Source: Collinsella sp. (lineage in GTDB: Bacteria; Actinomycetota; Coriobacteriia; Coriobacteriales; Coriobacteriaceae). From it: a stretch of 64,000 nt of DNA. The position numbers and the translations under genes were made by a program. The stretch is taken from positions 1 through 64,000 of the forward strand of contig DXZS01000021.1 of assembly GCA_019419505.1 (NCBI GenBank). The letters run 5' to 3'. Shown in pieces: positions 43,957-52,363 of this stretch. How positions within the stretch are numbered: position 1 is the stretch's first letter; the number at the start of each line of letters is the position of its first letter. The notes under the pieces are model-generated. The model ran no database searches. It worked only from the letters and a program-made list of their open reading frames with translations, and had not been told where the DNA came from.

Positions 43957-46053
43957 ATGACCCAGGGAAAGCATTTCGCTGCCGGCGGCGATCACTTCGC
44001 CGCACTGCCAAGCAAAAAGATTCACACCCCGAAGGGGATCGCGCGTCTGACCGTCACCGCGGCGACCATGGCCGCCATGACCGGATCGAGCCTCATCTCA
44101 CCGTTCGCGGCATTCGCCCAGACCGGTGACGGGGGCACGCAGCACCCCGCCGTGATGTCGCCGATCGCCGCCCATGCCGGCGCGGCATCCGGTACCGGCG
44201 CGAAATCCGCCGCACAGACCATCGCGGACCTGCAGAAGGCGGTCGACGAGGCGAAGGCGAAGGAGGACGCCGCCAAGGCATCCTACGATGAGGCCGCCGG
44301 TCCCTACAACGAGGCGGCTTCCGCCCGCGACCAGGCCAAGGCATCCTACGATTCTGCAGTCAGCGCCGGCACGGCAGCCGACCGTGCGGCGATGGACGAG
44401 TACGCCCGTCAGGTCGCGGAGGGCAAGGACGCCGCCGATGCCGCCGGCAAGGACCTCGAGCAGGCGAAGGCGGGTCTCGCAGACGCCAAGGCGGATGCAT
44501 CCGAGAAGGACGTAGCGTACCAGTCCGCCCTCAAGGCGGCCCAGGATGCCAAGGACGCCCTCGATAAAGCCAAGGCCGATGCCGTAGGCGCCACCCCGGA
44601 GGCTATCAGTGCCGCCGAGCAGGCCGTGCGCGACGCCCAGGATGCCGTGAGCAGGGCGCAGACCGAGCTCGCCAACGCCAACGCGACGCTTGCCGCCGCC
44701 CAGTCCAAGCTGGTTGCGGCCCAGTCTGCAAAGGATTCCGCCGATTCTGTCCTCGCTGCAGCCAGGCAGAACAAGGACACGGCGGATGCGAAGGCCGCAG
44801 CCGCCAGCGCCGCCTACGAGAAGGCGAAAGCAGACCTCGCCGCAGCGGAGGCCGGTGCGAGCGGTCCAGAGTATGATGCGGCAAAACAGAAGGTCGCGGA
44901 CGCAGAGGCAGCCCTCGCTGCCGCACGAGCGGCACAGTCCCAGTGCGAGTCCGAGCTCGAGCAGGTACAGCCCGCTGCGGCAACGGCACAGGCCGACCTG
45001 AATGATGCCCAGGTGGCCCTCTCCGTAAAGCAGCAGGCCGCGGCCGATGCCGAATCCGGTGTGAACGCCGCCCAGTCCGCCCTCGATGCCGCGAACGCCG
45101 CCCTCGATGCGGCCAAGCAGGCGAATGCCGACGCCGTCGCCAAGCTGGATGCCGCGAAGCAGGATTTCAAGGACGCCGAGTCCGCCAAGGCAGCCGCCGA
45201 CGTAGAGCTCGCGAACGCCAAGGCCGCAAAGGATACTGCAGACGCCGCCGTGACCGCCGCGCAGCAGAAGGTCGATGAGGCCCAGGCGAAACTCGATTCC
45301 GCCGACGCGCAGCTCAAGCAGGGAGCCATCGGCTTCTTCCGTGCTATGGGTGCCGATTCAGCCATCGAGATCATTCAGAACTGCACATACAAGGACTACA
45401 CCGAGGTGGGGAACAGCCTCGACGCGACCAGTCTCGACAACATGCTCGCGGCAATCCCGTACATGAAGTCCATCAACGAGTATCGCAAGTCCGTCGGTCT
45501 CTCTGAGCTCCAGGTCACGTACAAGCTCATTGCGGCGGCGATTGCCAACGCGAACTATTCCGATGTCAAGTTTGGGCATTCCATGCAGTTTGATACGAGC
45601 GAAAACCTCGCATGGAACTATGGAACCGATCCGAAACCGCAGTGGGTGGACCAGGAAAAGGCTTTCTTCGATCAGGCGGTTCAGGAGCTCTATGGCGTCA
45701 CCGGTCTAATCGGTAAGGATGCCACAGATTTCTACAAGTCGCACAGTGGAATTGAATCCTATGTCAACCAGCATTTTAAGGTTGCCGGATATCCCGCAAC
45801 CGTCGGTCACTACCTGCATGTCATCAGCCCTGAAATCGGCTATATGGGCATGGCGGTCTGCAGCAAGGGAACCATGAACGGCTGGAAGACCGACAGCTTC
45901 GATACCGCAAACCTGGGTTGGGCAGGCTCCGGTTGGAACATGAATCCCATGTCCGTCGACGAGTACGAGCAGAAGCTGACCTCCTATATCAACGGCCTCA
46001 AGAACGCCAAGAGCGCACTCGACGCAGCCAAGGCCGATCTCGCATCCAAGTAG
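43957..46053 (+). CDS. Secreted CAP-domain coiled-coil protein, cut off by an amber codon
   Basis: 698 residues as read to TAG at 46051-46053. A long signal peptide ends about AFA|QTG near residue 50. Residues 75-450 are Ala-rich heptad repeats (coiled coil, DAAKA/ADAEAALAAA style). A CAP/SCP-like domain follows at about 490-645: INEYRKSVGLSEL, VKFGHSMQFDTSENLAWNYG, HYLHVISPEIGYMGMAVC, with the family's His/Glu pair region. A second coiled coil starts just before the stop (SALDAAKADLASK). The frame then continues unbroken for 417 codons to a sortase-type anchor (next entry). The codon at the stop corresponds to CAG in the internal repeat at about 46190. Confidence 0.85.
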   Translation: MTQGKHFAAGGDHFAALPSKKIHTPKGIARLTVTAATMAAMTGSSLISPFAAFAQTGDGGTQHPAVMSPIAAHAGAASGTGAKSAAQTIADLQKAVDEAKAKEDAAKASYDEAAGPYNEAASARDQAKASYDSAVSAGTAADRAAMDEYARQVAEGKDAADAAGKDLEQAKAGLADAKADASEKDVAYQSALKAAQDAKDALDKAKADAVGATPEAISAAEQAVRDAQDAVSRAQTELANANATLAAAQSKLVAAQSAKDSADSVLAAARQNKDTADAKAAAASAAYEKAKADLAAAEAGASGPEYDAAKQKVADAEAALAAARAAQSQCESELEQVQPAAATAQADLNDAQVALSVKQQAAADAESGVNAAQSALDAANAALDAAKQANADAVAKLDAAKQDFKDAESAKAAADVELANAKAAKDTADAAVTAAQQKVDEAQAKLDSADAQLKQGAIGFFRAMGADSAIEIIQNCTYKDYTEVGNSLDATSLDNMLAAIPYMKSINEYRKSVGLSELQVTYKLIAAAIANANYSDVKFGHSMQFDTSENLAWNYGTDPKPQWVDQEKAFFDQAVQELYGVTGLIGKDATDFYKSHSGIESYVNQHFKVAGYPATVGHYLHVISPEIGYMGMAVCSKGTMNGWKTDSFDTANLGWAGSGWNMNPMSVDEYEQKLTSYINGLKNAKSALDAAKADLASK

Positions 46054-47307
46054 CAGGCAGCCACCGACGCCGCTGAAACCGTCCAGCAGAAGCAGGACGC
46101 AGCGGATTCCGCACAGGCAGATGTCGATGCCGCAAAGCAGGGTGTTGCCGATGCCCAGCGTGCCGTCGATGCCGCAAAGGCTAATCTCGCATCCAAGCAG
46201 CAGGGCGTCACGGATGCCCAGACCGAGCTTGATGCGGCGAAATCGGACCTCGAAGCCGCCAACGCGGCAGTCGATACGGCAAAGTCGACCGTCCAGCAGA
46301 AGCAGGTCGCCTTTGATGCCGCCAACGCAGCCGTAACGACCGCACAGTCTAAGTTGGATGCCGCCAAGGCGGACGCTTCTGCCAAGCAGCAGGGCGTGGA
46401 CGATGCGAACGCCGACCTCGCGAAGTTCTTCCAGGACGTCGCCGACGCCAAGAAGGCGGTCGATACCGCAAAGAGCGTCCACGATGCGGCGGCAGCCGAC
46501 CAGGCCGAGAAGGCGGCGCTCCTCGAAGCCGCCAAGCAAAAGGCGGATACCACCGCAAGCGCCCTCGCGGATGCCCAGCGTGCCGTCGATGCCGCAAAGG
46601 CCGACACCGGCGTTGCCGCCGAGAGGCTTACCGGCTCCCAGACCGATCTCGAGGACGCACAATCAAACCTCGACATCCTCACCGGTCTTGCCGCGAAGCT
46701 CGCAGAGGCACAGCAGCGCGAGCAGGATGCAGTAAAGGCCGTCAATGACACCAAGGCCGAACTCGATGCCGCGAAGGCTGACGCCGTCGCCGCCGAGTCC
46801 CTGGTCTCCGCTGCCGAGCAGGCAAAGGCGCAGGCAGACGCCAAGCTGGCGAGGCTGAACTCCATCAATGCCGACGCGGCGATCGCTTCCGGCCATGACG
46901 CGAACGCGGATGACGCCCTCAACGCGCTTTTCGCCGCCGCAGTCGAGACGCGTGCCAAGGTCGCGCCCGCCAAAGTCATCCTGGACGAGAAGCAGGCTGT
47001 GGTGGACGGGCTCAAGCCCGGCTATGATGCGGCACTCGCCGCCTACGAGTCGGCGAAGTCCGACCGCATCGCAGCGGAGCAGAAGCTTTCCGATGAGATC
47101 GCACGACAGGAGGCAGAGGAGGTCGCAAAGCAGCAGACGGCATACACCCCGAAGCACCTCGCCGGCACGGATACCGCCCAGCCCGGCAGCCTCGCCCAGA
47201 CCGGCGACCGCGCGGGCCTCATCGGGGAGACGTTCGTCATCGGCGGCACCGTCCTCGTGGCGACCGGCGTCTTCCTCGACCGGAAGAAGCGCCGCGAGCA
47301 GATGTAA
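46054..47307 (+). pseudogene. In-frame continuation: coiled coil plus LAQTG cell-wall anchor
   Basis: 417 codons in the same frame directly after the TAG. All coiled coil (DAQRAVDAAKA repeated; a block of about 31 bases is duplicated at 46151 and 46570) until residue about 370 of this part, then SLAQTGDRAGLIGETFVIGG, a hydrophobic helix and RKKRREQM. LAQTG-hydrophobic-basic tail is the LPxTG-type sorting signal. No ribosome site or signal peptide for independent expression, although an ATG occurs at 46354. So it is either a disabled half gene, or reached only by readthrough. Confidence 0.78.
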
Positions 47308-47372
47308 AAGCGAGTCGGGCGTTGGATATCGGCTAGTGTCCAACGCCCGGTTTCATGGACAGGGAGATCGGT

Positions 47373-48017
47373 GTGAGAACAAAGGCTATTATCGTTGCGC
47401 TTCTGGTGTGCCTTTCGGCACCTCAACTTGGATGTGCCAGCGTTGCAAAGCAAGGAAGCGGTTCTACGGAAAGGGCCGCCACAGCGGTAAAGAATAAAGA
47501 CAAAAAGAAGCCAAGCGAAGAAAAGGCGGCGCAAACCTCTGGAACCAAGAACGAGGAGAAGAAAGAGTCCGACGACAAGGACCAGAAGTCCGATGACTCC
47601 AAGAAGGAGGATAACAAGTCTTCCGATTCCTCGAAGTCGGACAGCAAGGGCGATTCCTCCCAGTCCAAACAGAATTCCGGCAATTCGCAGAGCTCTGGCA
47701 GTAATAACTCTACTTCCAACAGCGGTAGCCAGAAGAAGTGGGTTGCCGAGCAGGGCCACTGGGAGACCGATTACAGCCAGGTCTGGGTGCCGAATGTGGT
47801 ATATACGCGTCATGAACGTTGCATTTGTAGTGCATGCGGTGCATCTTTCGATTCTATAGCCGCTTGGTCAGCTCATAGTGACGCAATGTGGGAACAAGGT
47901 CAAGACCATGGAGCATATATCAATGATTCGTATACCACCTCTGAGGACCAGGGACATTATGAACAGCAGGCTACGGGACAACATTGGGTTGTCGACGTCG
48001 CCGGTCACTGGGAGTAA
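47373..48017 (+). CDS. Lipoprotein-like secreted protein with CxxC..H..H motif
   Basis: 214 residues starting at GTG (VRTKAIIVALLVCLSA; AGGGAG five bases upstream). The signal segment ends QLGC, a lipobox with an unusual Gln. Residues 30-120 are Lys/Asp/Ser-rich and disordered. The C-terminal 90 residues are aromatic: GHWETDYSQVWV, then CICSACGASFDSIAAWSAH with a following H, a C2H2-zinc-finger-like arrangement, then GHYEQQATGQHWVVD and GHWE. Similar ends occur in coriobacterial and clostridial surface proteins. The preceding gene's anchor and this gene are 65 bases apart. Confidence 0.72.
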   Translation: MRTKAIIVALLVCLSAPQLGCASVAKQGSGSTERAATAVKNKDKKKPSEEKAAQTSGTKNEEKKESDDKDQKSDDSKKEDNKSSDSSKSDSKGDSSQSKQNSGNSQSSGSNNSTSNSGSQKKWVAEQGHWETDYSQVWVPNVVYTRHERCICSACGASFDSIAAWSAHSDAMWEQGQDHGAYINDSYTTSEDQGHYEQQATGQHWVVDVAGHWE

Positions 48018-48066
48018 TGTACATCGTTCCTCTCCTCTTACATTCGGTAAATGTTTATTTATTTGT

Positions 48067-48092
48067 GGGCGGCCGGTTCGGCCGCCTTTTTT
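48067..48092 (+). terminator. Terminator of the 47373-48017 gene
   Basis: GGCGGCCGGTTCGGCCGCC then TTTTTT. Confidence 0.88.
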
Positions 48093-48419
48093 AGACGCCC
48101 AGTCTGGGAGCAAACGATAGGAAAGCAATCAAACGAGAGGCCGTTCCAAAAGAATTCGGCGGTGCCGGATGCTTCGGGCAAAACCTTCCGCAAATCGGTA
48201 AGGTCTTCCATCAACTTGCTCCAGCCCTCGCCCGGAGTCCGCTACAGCGAATTTCTAACACTCAGCATCCTTCGCGTTAAAAATTCGCTTCCGCTCACGG
48301 TCTCCGCTGACACTACGACACCGCGAAGCCTTTCGCTCGAAACGAGACCTCTCATTTCGTGTCTACGCTACGCTTCGCCCAATCGCCGTCCCGGTGATTG
48401 CAAGATTGGTGTTGGGCTA

Positions 48420-48636
48420 GATAAATGGGGCCATACTCGCCCCCTTTATCTGCCAACACATCTTGTTTAACACCTCACACGGCGATAAAGTTAGAAATGA
48501 AGTTCGCCTTCATTTCTCTAAGGGAAGCGACGGCATCACTTCAAAAATCGGCGCGACGTCAGTCGCTCCTAAAAAGGAAAGCAATCTCATATCGGTTTTG
48601 AATCGGTGGCCTCACCGATTCGCTCTGCTTTCCTGG
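48420..48636. other. Candidate transfer origin (oriT) with nested hairpins
   Basis: AGATAAA..GGGG pairs with CCCC..TTTATCT (about 48420-48452). AGAAATGAAG / CTTCATTTCT is a perfect 10-bp stem with TTCGC loop (48493-48517). AGGAAAGCA (48575-48583) pairs with TGCTTTCCT (48626-48634) and encloses GAATCGGT / ACCGATTC (48600-48621). All lie just before mobC. GGAAAGCAATC also occurs directly repeated at about 48120. 48093-48419 carries no gene I can support. Confidence 0.5.
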
Positions 48637-48644
48637 GGGCATGA

Positions 48645-49232
48645 ATGATGAGTTGCAAACGTCCGCACACCGTTAAGGCGACACTCACTTCTGAAGAATA
48701 CGAAACGCTTTCCGCTTTGGCAGAAAAGGCGGGCATGACGAAAGCCGAATTCATTCGCTATGCACTGATTCATTGGAATGAATCGTTCGATGATCTAGTC
48801 ATTTCCAAAAATAAGAACGGTGGCCGTAGCAAAAAGCTGCAAACCGTTTCAGAGGATTCGAACGAAAAGCGCTCGGAGGTTATTTACGTCAAAGTCACCG
48901 ATGGCGAGCACGAGGCGATTCGCAAGCAGGCGGATGCGCTCGGCACGACCGTCAGTGCGTATGCCCGCCGCGTGATGCTTGCCGGGAAAATCGAGAAGAT
49001 CGATTTCGATATGAGCCAGGTCGCAAAAATCTATCACGAGCTGTATCGCGAGGGGACGAACCTCAACCAGCTGATGTACTTCGTGCACGCGCAAGGTCTT
49101 CCGGCCTACAACGAGAAGGCAGTTTTCCGAACGCTTGAAAAGGTTTACCAGAACGCCCGCAAAGTCACTCTCTTCATCGAAGAACTCGAACAGCGCTATT
49201 TCGTCGGCGGTGATCAAAATGACCGTCGTTAA
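48645..49232 (+). CDS. mobC: MobC-like relaxosome accessory protein
   Basis: 195 residues. Two ribbon-helix-helix-like blocks: residues 8-50 (HTVKATLTSEEYETLSALAE, MTKAEFIRYAL) and 75-115 (VIYVKVTDGEHEAIRKQADA, GTTVSAYARRVML). The C-terminal part has GTNLNQLMYFVH, the GxNLNQ motif of MobC/BmgB proteins. It helps the relaxase recognise and open oriT. GGGGGC lies before the ATG. Its end overlaps the relaxase start by 14 bases. Confidence 0.87.
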   Translation: MMSCKRPHTVKATLTSEEYETLSALAEKAGMTKAEFIRYALIHWNESFDDLVISKNKNGGRSKKLQTVSEDSNEKRSEVIYVKVTDGEHEAIRKQADALGTTVSAYARRVMLAGKIEKIDFDMSQVAKIYHELYREGTNLNQLMYFVHAQGLPAYNEKAVFRTLEKVYQNARKVTLFIEELEQRYFVGGDQNDRR

Positions 49233-50418
49233 GCAGAAAGGTGTTTCGTCCGAGCGCTATGCGAAGAACGTGCGCAAGTACATTAACGGAAAGTACGCTT
49301 TGTCCCGCGGCGGCTGGAACCTCGCGAACCGAAAGTACTGGTTTTCCGAGATGGCTATGACGCGGAAGATGTTCCATCACGACAGGCCTGCGCGTGCCGG
49401 CGCGAAGAACATAACGATGCTTCATCAGGTTCTTGCGTTTCTTCCCGAGGAGTGCAGCTGCAACGGAGGCAAGATGACTCCCGATGCATGTATGGCCTAC
49501 GCGGAGCAATGGCTTGCGAAACACTACCCGCATCAACAAGTGATTGTCGCCTTGCATGAGGAAAGCGATAAGGCGGGAAAACGTTACGCGGTCCATATGG
49601 CGATTAACCGCACGGATCTTTTGACGGGTAAGCGTTGCGAGACGGGTGGGCGTCGCGGAAAGTACGAACGCGCTGCGTGGGTTCGTGAAATGGACAAGGC
49701 CTGGAATCTCGCTCAGCTCGAAAAGGGAAAGAAGAACTCGAAGATTCGAGACCGACAGCCGCGCGACACTGAAAAGAAAATCGTTGAGCGGGGAGAGTAC
49801 AGCTATAAAAACAATTTGCGCGAGTTGATCCATATTGCAATCAACGACTATCACCCGAAGACTATGGAGCAGTTCAAAAAGTTACTTGCCTCATGGGGCG
49901 TAGAGATTTTCATCAAGAACAACCGAGTCTATGCGACGGATCTCGATATCAAGGAGGCCGGCAATCCGAAATGCACTTTCAACCTGACCCGTCTTGACGG
50001 GCGGTTTGCGATCAAGCAGCTTGAGGCGGCCTTTAAAAATAACGTGCTGGAAGCCGAGCGAGCCCTTCCTTATGAGAGGCGTTGCGAGATTTACATTCAA
50101 CGGCTTAAGAAAGCGTATTCGGCGTGGGTCGAGCAGGCAAAGGCGAGCAAGGGCGTCGCCTACAATCTCTTCCCTAAGTTCATCGCACCGAAGTGCGATG
50201 AAGATCTGCTCGAGGATCCGGCGGTTCGTGATGAGCTTCTTGCCCGGCGCGGTTACGCAAGGGAGATTCGAAACCGTTACGCCGGCGCCGTTCCCGATGC
50301 TGGCGATGACCGCGTTCGCGCCGCAGGCCGAGCCCATGGTGGCAACGTCGACATCTCGCCGCAGGTCGATCGTGCGGTCGACCGAGGCGATTACGATCGC
50401 GGCGACGCGCCTCGCTAG
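49219..50418 (+). CDS. mobA: Mobilization relaxase (MobA/VirD2, MOBP-like)
   Basis: About 399 residues beginning MTVVKQKG inside the end of mobC. N-terminal HUH-type strand transferase: YAKNVRKYINGKYAL with the candidate nicking tyrosines, then HQVLAFLPEEC, and metal-binding motif III in the form LHEESDKAGKRYAVHMAIN (one histidine fewer than the standard HxDxxxxHxH). The RDRQPRDTEKKIVERGEYSYK region and the HPKTMEQFKKLLASWG module follow. The C-terminus (after 380) is Arg/Asp-rich. It nicks one strand at oriT and pilots DNA transfer with a helper's secretion system. Confidence 0.85.
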   Translation: MTVVKQKGVSSERYAKNVRKYINGKYALSRGGWNLANRKYWFSEMAMTRKMFHHDRPARAGAKNITMLHQVLAFLPEECSCNGGKMTPDACMAYAEQWLAKHYPHQQVIVALHEESDKAGKRYAVHMAINRTDLLTGKRCETGGRRGKYERAAWVREMDKAWNLAQLEKGKKNSKIRDRQPRDTEKKIVERGEYSYKNNLRELIHIAINDYHPKTMEQFKKLLASWGVEIFIKNNRVYATDLDIKEAGNPKCTFNLTRLDGRFAIKQLEAAFKNNVLEAERALPYERRCEIYIQRLKKAYSAWVEQAKASKGVAYNLFPKFIAPKCDEDLLEDPAVRDELLARRGYAREIRNRYAGAVPDAGDDRVRAAGRAHGGNVDISPQVDRAVDRGDYDRGDAPR

Positions 50419-50536
50419 TTTTGGAGAGCCTATCGTCGGTGCCCTAGCGCGCTGCCATCCAGTGCCGATTCTGCCATACTCGCAATTCGGCGAGGGTGAG
50501 GAGTATGAATTGATCGGCGGGAGTCAGCCGCTCTGA

Positions 50537-50806
50537 TAGAATCGTCCTTGCTGTCGGCAGCCCTCGTGCCGGGCAGAGCCCTCCATCCGATGGGAGGTGA
50601 TGCCCATGACCGATTTCACCGAGCTCGTGAAGCTCCTGACCGCTACGGTCTCGCTCCTCACGGCCCTTGTCGGCCTTTCCAAGGCACTCAAGCAGGGCTC
50701 GAAGCCCAAAAAGAAAGGCCACCGTCGCTAAGACGATGACCTAACTCTATTAAGCAACGGCTCTGCCCAGCTCACTACAACTTGGGCTGCCGTCGGCACC
50801 ATTCTA
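50537..50806. promoter_or_regulatory. Facing promoters and long-range inverted repeat around a tiny ORF
   Basis: TAGAAT -10 boxes face each other: rightward at 50537-50542, leftward at 50806-50801. -35 boxes are weak (TTGATC 21 bases upstream on the right-going side; TGGACG 18 bases on the other). 50556-50580 (CGGCAGCCC...GGGCAGAGCC) is complementary to 50759-50792 (GGCTCTGCCC...GGGCTGCCG), so the 5' and 3' parts of a rightward mRNA can pair. Confidence 0.5.
50606..50731 (+). CDS. 41-residue hydrophobic/basic peptide, type I toxin-like
   Basis: Begins MTDFTELVKLL (GGAGG eight bases upstream; an ATG two codons earlier is too near the site). One hydrophobic helix (about 6-27, LVKLLTATVSLLTALVGLSK) followed by a strongly basic tail GSKPKKKGHRR. 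This is the plan of Fst/holin-like type I toxins that insert into the inner membrane. Convergent promoters and a long-range inverted repeat surround it (50537-50806), as known for such loci. It lies on a mobile element, between the relaxase and the phosphoesterase genes, where stability modules are usual. Alternative: a small membrane peptide without toxicity. Confidence 0.6.
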   Translation: MTDFTELVKLLTATVSLLTALVGLSKALKQGSKPKKKGHRR

Positions 50807-50914
50807 CCCTCCTGACGAGGAATTCGTCCATATTTCAAAAATCAAATCCTGTTCGCGCGTGGGCGCGTGGGCGTAAACTTTTAGTTGGGCAAACCCGACA
50901 GATTGGAGCTTGAA

Positions 50915-50985
50915 ACATGAGGGATATGCACCTCATGTCGCTCATAAAACGTCTCCTGACCTCGAAGGAGAACGTTTTTTAGCGA
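50915..50985 (+). promoter_or_regulatory. Hairpin leader and intrinsic terminator before the phosphoesterase operon
   Basis: ACATGAGG / CCTCATGT (50915-50938) is followed by AAAACGTCTCCT / AGGAGAACGTTTT and TTTT (50946-50980). A terminator 20 bases before the ribosome site AAGGAG suggests attenuation of the three downstream genes. Confidence 0.6.
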
Positions 50986-51002
50986 CAGAAGGAGACATAA
51001 AT

Positions 51003-51641
51003 ATGATCTGGTTTACCAGCGATACCCACTTCGGGCATGAGAACGTGCTGAAGTTCACCGACCGCCCGTGGGAGACGATTTGGCAGATGAACGACGCCAT
51101 CGTCGACAACATCAACGGCAGGGTCGCCGTGGACGACGAGCTCTACATCCTGGGGGATTTCTCATTCAAGATGACCGCCCAGGACGCCTACGGGCTGCGC
51201 AAGCGAATCGCCTGCAGGCGCATCCACCTCGTCCCGGGAAACCACGACAAGGACTGGACCCAGCCGGCGGTCGCGGGCGCCTTCACCGTGGAGCCGCCGA
51301 TCTGCGTGCTCAAGATCGACGGGCAGAAGATCGTCCTGAGCCATTACCCCATGGCCGACTGGCAGGGCATGAGCCATGGATCGTGGCACCTCCACGGGCA
51401 CATCCACAGCAGCGGCGGCGCGTACAACGAGTTCAACCGCAAGCAAGGCCTTCTGCGCTACGACGTCGGTTGCGATGCCAACGGGCACTCCCCGGTGAGC
51501 CTCGACGGGCTGAGGGAGTGGTTCGCCGGAGTCGACGAGCCGTGCGGCCGGGTGAAATGGCCCTGGTGGGTCAACGAGACCGGCGACAGGCAGGTCGAGC
51601 GCGAGCTGGCGGCGTACAAGAGGGAAGAGGTGATTCAATGA
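51003..51641 (+). CDS. Calcineurin-like metallophosphoesterase 1
   Basis: About 212 residues from MIWFTSDTHFGH (AAGGAGA upstream). All five metal motifs: DTHFG, GDFS, GNHDK, LSHYP, HGHIHS. The type resembles YfcE-like/phage-type phosphoesterases that cleave phosphodiesters or nucleotides with two metal ions. It lacks signal peptide, thus cytoplasmic. The C-terminal 60 residues (VSLDGLREWFAGVDEPC to the basic YKREEVIQ) are its own. Stop overlaps the next start (ATGA). It is the most distant of three tandem homologues. Confidence 0.88.
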   Translation: MIWFTSDTHFGHENVLKFTDRPWETIWQMNDAIVDNINGRVAVDDELYILGDFSFKMTAQDAYGLRKRIACRRIHLVPGNHDKDWTQPAVAGAFTVEPPICVLKIDGQKIVLSHYPMADWQGMSHGSWHLHGHIHSSGGAYNEFNRKQGLLRYDVGCDANGHSPVSLDGLREWFAGVDEPCGRVKWPWWVNETGDRQVERELAAYKREEVIQ

Positions 51642-52363
51642 CGGTCTATGTGACGGGCGACATCCACGGTGGGCTCGACATGCAAAAGCTCCGCGACTGG
51701 GAGCTTGGGGATAGCCTTACCGGCGACGACTATCTCATCGTTGCCGGTGACTTTGGCTTTCCGTGGGACTTTTCTGCCGAGGAATGCGCCGACATCGCTT
51801 GGCTGGAGTCGCGCCCCTACACGGCACTGTTCGTCGACGGCAACCACGAGCGCTTCGATCACTGGGAGGAGCGCCCCATGGAGCCGTGGCATGGCGGGCT
51901 GACGCAGCGCCTGTCGGACACCTCGCCCATTCGGCGCCTGACGCGCGGCGAGGTCTTCGAGCTCGACGGTTCGACAATCTTCACCATGGGCGGTGCCACG
52001 AGCGTGGGCAGGGAATACCGCGTGCCGTATTCCAGCTGGTGGCCTCAGGAGCTCCCGGATGAGCGCGAATTCGATGCCGCGCGGGCAAAGCTCGACGAGG
52101 TCGGCTGGAAGGTCGACTGCGTCATCACCCATACCTGTTCGACGCGCATGCTCTCGCCGACGCTCTACCCGGACCCAGGCTGGGAACGCCCTGATGTGGA
52201 CCGGCTGACCGGATTCCTCGACGAGCTCGAGGACCGCCTAGACTACAAGCACTGGTATTACGGCCATTTTCACCGAGACGGCAACCCGGACGAACGGCAC
52301 ACGGTGCTGTATGACCGGATCGTGAGGCTCGGGGACAAACTCCTGCCGTGGGGTGCGTACTGA
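51638..52363 (+). CDS. Calcineurin-like metallophosphoesterase 2
   Basis: 241 residues. Motifs: GDIHGG, VAGDFGFPWD, DGNHERFD, ITHTCS, YGHFHRD. It begins MTVYVTGD and shares that opening, the GDFGF block, the TRGEVFELDG strand and the SSWWPQE segment with copy 3, so the two arose by duplication. Cytoplasmic. ATG overlaps the stop of copy 1 by four bases and its stop overlaps the start of copy 3 by one base: one coupled translation unit. Confidence 0.9.
   Translation: MTVYVTGDIHGGLDMQKLRDWELGDSLTGDDYLIVAGDFGFPWDFSAEECADIAWLESRPYTALFVDGNHERFDHWEERPMEPWHGGLTQRLSDTSPIRRLTRGEVFELDGSTIFTMGGATSVGREYRVPYSSWWPQELPDEREFDAARAKLDEVGWKVDCVITHTCSTRMLSPTLYPDPGWERPDVDRLTGFLDELEDRLDYKHWYYGHFHRDGNPDERHTVLYDRIVRLGDKLLPWGAY

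Noticed and set aside
46051..46053. Recoding of TAG as pyrrolysine in the surface-protein gene
   Set aside because: No pyl genes or PYLIS-like signal seen here; the repeat context with CAG points to a simple nonsense change.
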